From NCBI RefSeq assembly GCF_019703515.2, contig NC_059346.1:17739501-17803500 (forward strand): 64,000 nt of DNA. The letters run 5' to 3'. Positions 58,130-64,000 of this stretch are shown here, piece after piece. The stretch comes from Myxocyprinus asiaticus. Taxonomy: Eukaryota > Chordata > Actinopteri > Cypriniformes > Catostomidae. Position 1 is the stretch's first letter, and the number at the start of each line of letters is the position of its first letter. The notes under the pieces are model-generated. The model made no database searches, was not told the origin of the DNA, and saw nothing but the letters and a program-made list of their open reading frames with translations. Made by a program: the position numbers and the translations under genes.

Positions 58130-58830
58130 GGCTGGTGCTTGTAGCCCTCGAAGCCTCACTGCGCATGCGAGCGCCTATGCACCTGTTTAGCGATGCTGCG
58201 CGCTCCCGACTCCTTAGCGCGCCACCGTGCAAAATATGGGGGCGCGCTCTTTATGGCAGATCTCAGAAGAGGGGGAGCAGCAGCGCACGAGCGCGCAGTC
58301 GTTGTCAGGGACGGGGTACAGCTGGGAAAAACACATACGCACGCACACACACACACCCGTCTCTCTCTTGCACGCACATAAGGCAAAAACAAAAGCAACT
58401 CAAAGGGAGACAAGACGCTACTAATGCTGGCACCGCGGAGCAAGAGAGCGTGAGCATGCAGCGCGGAGCAGGGGCTGCAGCAGACCTTTGTTTGTTTCCT
58501 GGAAACCCTGGAGCGCGAGGGAATAAAATGGAGTGGTAGGGGCTTCGAGGCGCGAGAGGCGCGTCCACCTGCTGCTACCGGGGAGACAGTCCGGGCTCGT
58601 GAGAGAGGGGAAACATGGTGAGACCACTGCATTGAAGAGGATATAAAAAACATATGACAGCATTCCTCACGGCTGACGATCAAACGGAGTCTGAAGAGCG
58701 GGCGGGACGTGCGGCCCGGGTGTAACGGGAGGTGCGTATGTGGGCTGTACGTGTTTGTGTGCGTGATGCGGTGAGTGGGCCAGTGTGACGCGCGCCAAAC
58801 GCTGCAATGGGGAGAAATGGACGAGCGAGT
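58130..58830. promoter_or_regulatory. CpG- and GC-rich stretch, candidate promoter/first exon
   Basis: This is the most CpG-dense part of the window, with gcgcgc-type clusters near 58195-58300 and 58430-58600, unlike the AT-rich surroundings. Donor-like sites follow: atg|gtgagac at 58616-58621 and ggag|gtgcgt near 58731. The long antisense frame (58156-59040) and shorter plus frames follow the base composition and show no domain. A gene start reading rightward is plausible, but no coding exon can be named. Confidence 0.4.
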
Positions 58831-59042
58831 GTCAGCTGTCAAGATGCATCCATATTGCACAGGTGTGTGTGTGTGTGTGAAAGAGAGAGTGAAGGAGAGA
58901 GTGAAGAGGCAGAGGGAGGAATGGTTTGGTGTCCTGCAAAAGCTACGAGTAGCAGGCCATCGTTTGAGCGGACAGAAAGCACTGGTGCTCATGACGAATA
59001 CGTGAGGCCAACCACACACCGTATCCACACTGACACACACAG

Positions 59043-59056
59043 CTCTCTCTCTCTCT

Positions 59057-59088
<32 letters not shown>
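59043..59088. repeat. (CT)n-(CA)n-(GA)n microsatellite
   Basis: Consecutive CT, CA and GA runs. The CT and GA arms could pair with each other. Confidence 0.92.
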
Positions 59089-59709
59089 CCATCCCCCTAG
59101 GCCACAGCTATATACGCACTCGTTCACACACATAACACAAACAGTGTCACATGTTTTTATTAGGCTATGTATGTTCCGTTTTACGCATTTCAAATTTCCC
59201 CGACTATTGCTTTTAGTCGATGCGCGCGGCTCAGCATCTGCGTCCTATGCGGCATTTGGCGATGGGAAATGCAGAAGTGTAGAGCGCGTATCATAGCACA
59301 CCAGGCCTTCAGTAATTAAGGGTGGACTCAAACCTGTTACACCTCTCTGAATAATGTAAATGATCTCTGTTATCCGAGATCTTTAAAGACAGCTCGGTTC
59401 TGTAAGGATACGATTTGATATCATCATGTTCAGAGAATGGTGGATCCGTCGCCCGGTTGACACCTGTCCTGGGATGCTGGAAGTTTCTTTGATGCTATCA
59501 AACTGCACAAGACACATAGTGTTATATCAGTGTGGGGACAGATGCCCAGCTTTGACCACCAAAATCAATAACACAATCAATTAATGAAAGAATCAATCAG
59601 AGTGGACGCATACGTCTGTTTGTTTTCCATACATATGTCAGCTGCAGTAAGTGTTCAACATTTTTTTACGATGGATAAAGCAGCGTAGTAATGCCGTCAA
59701 TAATATACA

Positions 59710-59753
59710 TGGGTGGATGATGGATGGATGGATGGATGGATGGAAGGATGGAT
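59710..59753. repeat. (GGAT)n microsatellite
   Basis: About ten GGAT/TGGA units with two interruptions. Confidence 0.93.
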
Positions 59754-59862
59754 AATATTTTGGTTGCTTGTCTGACAGAATGACCAGGGACAGATTGCAG
59801 CAGCCAGCAGATTTATTGATCTCTGAAAAGATCAAGCAAACTCACACCAACATGGTTTCGGG

Positions 59863-59863
<1 letters not shown>

Positions 59864-59906
<43 letters not shown>
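59864..59906. repeat. (CT)n microsatellite
   Basis: An uninterrupted CT run of about 43 bp. Confidence 0.95.
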
Positions 59907-59908
<2 letters not shown>

Positions 59909-60004
59909 GTAATGCCATTGTCTGTCTCTTGGGTGGATGTTGAAGCTGAATAAATATTAATTTAGTTTTTAATAAAAGCAGTTTGCAGACTTGCCCACTG
60001 CCCT

Positions 60005-60006
<2 letters not shown>

Positions 60007-60061
<55 letters not shown>

Positions 60062-60081
60062 GTCTGTCTGTCTGTCTGTCT
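60007..60081. repeat. (CT)n-(CTGT)n compound microsatellite
   Basis: A CT run to about 60056, then seven or so CTGT units. Confidence 0.95.
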
Positions 60082-60840
60082 GCAAACTCTGGCAGAATGA
60101 GCCCAGCATTGCTGTTCTCAGATCAGTCCTGGGGTTTCTCTCATACCTGTTCTGGTTTGGATACCAGAAGGAGCTAATCCTAAAGCATTAGGCCTATATA
60201 GCCATTTACAGAGCTGGAGAATGTTTAGAGTGAATAAGGAAGTGTTGCTGGAAATTGGTGTTATGGAATTATGAAACCAATTATGAAACCCCTTCTCTTG
60301 CTTTAGTATATTCTATATTTTGTTGTCTAAACATAATCTGAGATTATCTAGATATACAAATCGAGAGTTAACATTTAATATTTATGGTGGATTATGTTAA
60401 TATCTTTAAGTAAGACAGTATGCTTAAAGAAACAGCTTACTGAAATAGGCTTAAGAATATGAAGGTTTAGTCAACTAAATTTAAGTAAATGTAAATTTTT
60501 AATTGGAAAAACAGGTATGTTGCCACGTTATTACTGTGATGTCAATAATTCAAAATGTTTGCACAGTAGGATAAATATGATATAACAAACAGGGGCTCAA
60601 CAATAGGTTTTGTTGAAATGTGATGACTTGTGAATGTCTCAGAAGCATCAGTAATAATTGGTTAAAAATTATAAACCAATCAGTTATGTTTTGCATTGTA
60701 TGCCATTGTTTATCAGCAAAAGTATATTTACGAAAATAGCTGTCATGGAGTTGCATTATAGTAGCTGTAAAATTTCCAGTGATTATTGTGAATTAAAAAC
60801 ATAGTCCTTTTTTTAAATAAAACTTAATATTTAAAGGGGT

Positions 60841-61281
60841 CGGGGGCCTGGGAAGCTCAGCAAGTAAAGATGCTGACTACCACACCTGGAGTCTCAAGTT
60901 CAAATCCAGGGCGTGCTGAGTGACTCCAGCCAGGCTTCCTAAGCAACCAATTGGCCCGGTTGCTAGGGTGGGTAGAGTCACATTGGGTTAACCTCCTCGT
61001 GGTCGCTATAATGTGGTTCTCGCTCTCGGTGGGGCGCATAGTGAGTTGTGCACAGATGCCGCGGAGAATAGCGTGAGCCTCCACATGCGCTAGGTCTCCG
61101 TGGTAAGGCACTGAACAAGCCACGTGATAAAATGCGCGGATTGACGGTCTCAGATGCAGAGGCAACTGAGATTCGTCCTCCACCACCCAGATTGAGGCGA
61201 GTCATATGCCACCATGAGGACCTAGAGTGCATTGGGAATTGGGTATGCCAAATTGGGGAGAAAAGGGGAGAAAAAAAAAAT
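60841..61281 (+). mobile_element. tRNA-derived SINE, full length
   Basis: The head has gcctgggaagctcagcaagt (A box) and B box aagttcaaatcc near 60900. The body is shared with the SINE at 26237-26911 (ctaagcaacca.ttggcccgg, tataatgtggttctcgctct, ccgcggagaatagcgtga). It ends attgggaattgggtatgcca and a poly(A) tail at about 61268-61280. The minus-strand open frames across it are shadows. Confidence 0.9.
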
Positions 61282-61315
61282 ATATATTTAAAAGGGTCAT
61301 GACATACTCCTTTTA

Positions 61316-61317
61316 TT

Positions 61318-61361
<44 letters not shown>
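61316..61361. repeat. (TA)n-(CA)n microsatellite
   Basis: A TA run followed by a CA run. Confidence 0.95.
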
Positions 61362-61477
61362 TTTATTATTTTCCCTAAGGTCCACTTTGTTGTTGTTGTT
61401 TTTTTTTTTTGCACCAAAACAATAATTTAATAATATATGATAACTTTCCACCCTGTCTCTGGCTCTCTGTCTGAAAC

Positions 61478-62013
61478 TAGTGATGGGTCGTTCATGAACG
61501 ATTCATTCATTTTGAACAAATCTTTTATGTGACTCAGAAGAACGAGTAGTCTCAGAGAGTGATTCGTTCATTTTGTGTTGACCACGCATGTGCATTGTGC
61601 AACCTCCGTTCGTTTGTTACGTGAAAACCACATAGGTGCTGTACAGGAAACAGAAATGATTAGTTCACCTCTTGTGTCTTTCGGTCCGAGTCGTTCGTTC
61701 TTTTGTCACGTGACAGCTGTATACGCTATGCAGTGACAAAAGAACGAATGACTCTGACAAGAAGATTCCATAGGTGAACTAATCTTTCTGTTTCTCATAA
61801 TTTGTCCTTGGCTGCATTGTCAATTTTTCCTTATTGAGACTATAATCAAAGTTTGCGTAAGTAGACGTGTTGGGGGCGATTTGGCTATTGAAAATGTAAC
61901 ATTTTAATTTAATTCTGCTCAAATGAACGAAATGAACTAAATGACTTGAATAAAGATTCGTTCAGAGACTCAAAGATTCAAGTCAGTAAAATGATCCGAT
62001 CTTCCCATCACTA
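61478..62013. mobile_element. hAT-like MITE, 536 bp, perfect 8-bp target duplication
   Basis: Ends tagtgatggg and cccatcacta are inverted repeats. The flanks tctgaaac (61470-61477) and tctgaaac (62014-62021) are identical, the 8-bp duplication expected for hAT. The left arm contains gttcatgaacgattcattca, a local palindrome. Further inverted pairs inside include cgttcgttcttttgtcac and gtgacaaaagaacgaatg near 61690-61750. No transposase. Confidence 0.9.
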
Positions 62014-64000
62014 TCTGAAACGCTTGGTTTTGGCCCCAGCGTCTCCTTTAAACTTCAGTGTTAACTCCCACTGTTATGATTGGCTAACATCGTGCAGCCC
62101 TTCGAATACATTTGAATCTCAATCGGAACAGAATCAACAAGCTCCACAACAATAAAAACGAAATTACAGGGTTTACACATAATGCACATCCAACACATTG
62201 CATTCCTATGTATCAAACTGTTCACTCAAGCACATCAGCAACATAAACTATATATATCAAACACTTATGACATATGAAACGTTCATGAATGGAATTGGTT
62301 ATTTACGGTTTTTCAGTTGGTTCCAATAGTGTTTTTAACTGCCCCATCTTTCAATAACGAGATCTTTTGCAAAGCTTGAATCATATTGTGCCTTGTTTAC
62401 AAGCAATCTACACTGATATAAGCGGAAAACATAAATTCACGCTGAAATGAGCCAAACACACATACACTCAATGCTGAAATTGGCTTAACACACTTAATAC
62501 AATCCAGGCACGAGGCCACGTAAGGGCCAGAGTGGCACTTGTCCACCCAATCAAAACTGCAGGAATATAAGAATAGTTTGCAAATAAAAAGAAACTGCAT
62601 TTTGTCGCACACAAAATAGCTCACATGCAAGATAATCATCATATTCATGTTATAAATATAGTTAGAAAAATGTGTTTTTATTTCAAATAAAAAGTTTGAT
62701 ATGATTATGGTGAACTGAAATGGGTTGTGGTGCACTTCTTACCGAGTCGCTCATTTTCTCTGCACTGTGCAGCTCTCTGCAGTCATGCCTGTAAACAGAT
62801 CCACTCACTGCGCTTAGCACCAAGATAATGTATCCACGCTTTGTCTCACTTAATTTATTATTATTATTATTTTACGTGAGAGTGTGGTAGATGTTTCTGT
62901 AGATGACATGGCAGGGTATGAAATTAGTGGGTAATTTTGCTCGTCATCTACCTGCAAAGACTTCTCGGAGTGACAAATGACAAGAAACGCTGTTAGACCA
63001 AAATACACGCGTTTGAAGAAGCAAACTTGATCATATTTTGGAAAACAGACGAAAGAGAAGCTGTTGATGTGTGTCTCTGATTCATTGTGTGTTTAGAGGT
63101 TTATTAGCACTCATGCATGCAGCACAAGCATGTCTCGTGGAACACGCGCATATGACGAGTTCTCACTATTTCTTCCCTGTTCGTAATCTGGGAACAATTT
63201 GCAGAAATCGTGTCGTCTATGAGAACGCTGAATATGATCTCAGACCGTCTCAGGATGCAAGGATATTGGGACAACAGGTGAATTGTCATATGTGTCATAA
63301 TTCAGTAGCTACAACCTGAGAAATGGTCTTGAACAAGAAGTTTCTCTTCTGTGCTTGTCTACTCTTTAGCCTCCATTTGAATGTAACATTTCCCAACTCT
63401 GTAAGGCAGCTGAACATCTGATTCACTCGCGTTTTTCACCAGACCTTTTATTTTACTACTAATTAAAATAAATATTTTGAGACATCGCAGCAGCTCCACG
63501 AAGCCCAGAACGTAATCCAAAGGAGAGTTGTCAGATTTTAAAGATTCGATCTTTGGGGAAATCCAACACTGGGTTTCCCGATAACGTTGCAACTTAAGCC
63601 TTTACAATCATCTTAACTGACGTCGTTCGTTATTTTACGATGGAGTAACGCCTGTTTCCCAAACCAGCATGTAGATCGCTTGTTATAAAGTTGAACTTGA
63701 TTCATTATGGGAGCTGTCTGGTCCAAATGTGCTGATCATTTTGCCAAATATGTCCAGGTGTTTGTCTTGTGATGAAAATAATGTGGAAATAGTAACAAAC
63801 ATGGAAGTTGTTTGTAACCTTGTCGAGGCGCCGAAATTTATTAACTATTACAGAATTCAATTAAATATTTACGGCTTTGTTAAAACAGGATATCAGATGT
63901 TTGCTCATCTTATAGAGATTAATGAAAGTGATGCAAGGAGTTTTATGTGTGGTAACGTTTGATTTCATGTTCATCCTCATTATACAACATGCGTGAGCAT
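62014..64000. other. Right end of window, no gene recognised
   Basis: I read both strands. The 112-codon minus frame at 62397-62735, the 82-codon frame at 63071-63319 and the 77-codon frame at 63729-63962 have no recognisable domain, signal or splice support. No RNA gene or clear repeat boundary is seen, apart from an ATT run near 62853-62870. Confidence 0.5.

Larger units (their letters stand above)
59089..60840. other. Region without recognised gene, several microsatellites
   Basis: It contains (GGAT)n at 59710-59753, (CT)n at 59864-59906, and (CT)n followed by (CTGT)n at 60007-60081. A short frame after ctggcag at 60095 (N-E-P-S-I-A-V-L-R-S-V-L-G-F-L-S-Y-L-F-W) has no recognised family. 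Confidence 0.55.

Noticed and set aside
58156..59040. 294-codon minus-strand frame, the longest in the window
   Set aside because: It is Thr/His/Ser/Arg-rich, has no domain or splice support, and covers CpG-rich and CA/CT repeats that lower stop frequency.
60095..60189. Short hydrophobic frame after ctggcag as a signal-peptide exon
   Set aside because: It ends in a stop without a donor and matches no family I recognise.
63071..63319. 82-codon frame MSLIHCVFRGLL...
   Set aside because: No recognisable domain, no splice context and an overlapping antisense frame of similar length; indistinguishable from chance.

Overview
This is a vertebrate nuclear window, almost certainly from a ray-finned fish. 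Genes are split into short exons with GT/AG introns, intergenic DNA is AT-rich, and the introns are packed with fish-type repeats: Tc1/mariner elements (one close to the Sleeping Beauty lineage), hAT-like and TTAA-flanked miniature elements (MITEs), tRNA-derived SINEs and an L1/Tx1-type LINE. A cyprinid is my best guess, perhaps one with an extra genome duplication. That is inference from repeat style and from the decayed gene copy described below.

Three gene loci can be read, in the order atrx(+) - zdhhc15(+) - uprt(-). Human ATRX, ZDHHC15 and UPRT all lie in Xq13-q21, so this looks like a conserved neighbourhood. (1) About 1.6-31.9 kb holds an atrx/atrx-like copy. Some exons are clean and in phase: the PHD part of the ADD domain at 1608-2106, the linker exons at 10024-10087 and 16337-16485, and the motif V/VI helicase exon at 31696-31873. 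Others carry frameshifts or stops (about 8.76, 17.1, 17.89, 28.8, 28.85, 29.0 and 30.97 kb). The exons for the ATP-binding Walker A and DEAH-like motifs were not found. I call it a pseudogene. (2) zdhhc15 (33.05-47.43 kb) has nine exons that join in perfect phase into a DHHC palmitoyltransferase with all zinc ligands, but with a diverged sequence and an apparently shortened C-terminus. (3) uprt (48.31-56.56 kb, minus strand) has seven exons that join into an intact 265-residue UPRT-like protein.

Between and inside these loci are mobile elements. Tc1-like copies lie at 2.38-3.63, 4.80-6.37, 19.47-20.94, 34.67-36.28 and 53.55-55.84 kb, with a terminal fragment at 49.9 kb. A 5'-to-3' antisense LINE lies at about 21.6-27.1 kb. 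It carries an inserted SINE with an internal duplication (26.24-26.91 kb). Further SINEs lie at 18.0, 29.75 and 60.84 kb, and MITEs, nested MITEs and microsatellites occur throughout.

After uprt (56.6-64 kb) I recognise no coding gene. A CpG-rich, GC-rich stretch at 58.1-58.8 kb looks like a promoter/first-exon region for a gene to the right. No genuinely new biological system is evident. The most useful leads are the selective decay of atrx beside two open genes, the altered zdhhc15 paralog, the SINE/LINE chimera with a single target duplication, and a MITE family with an internal inversion.
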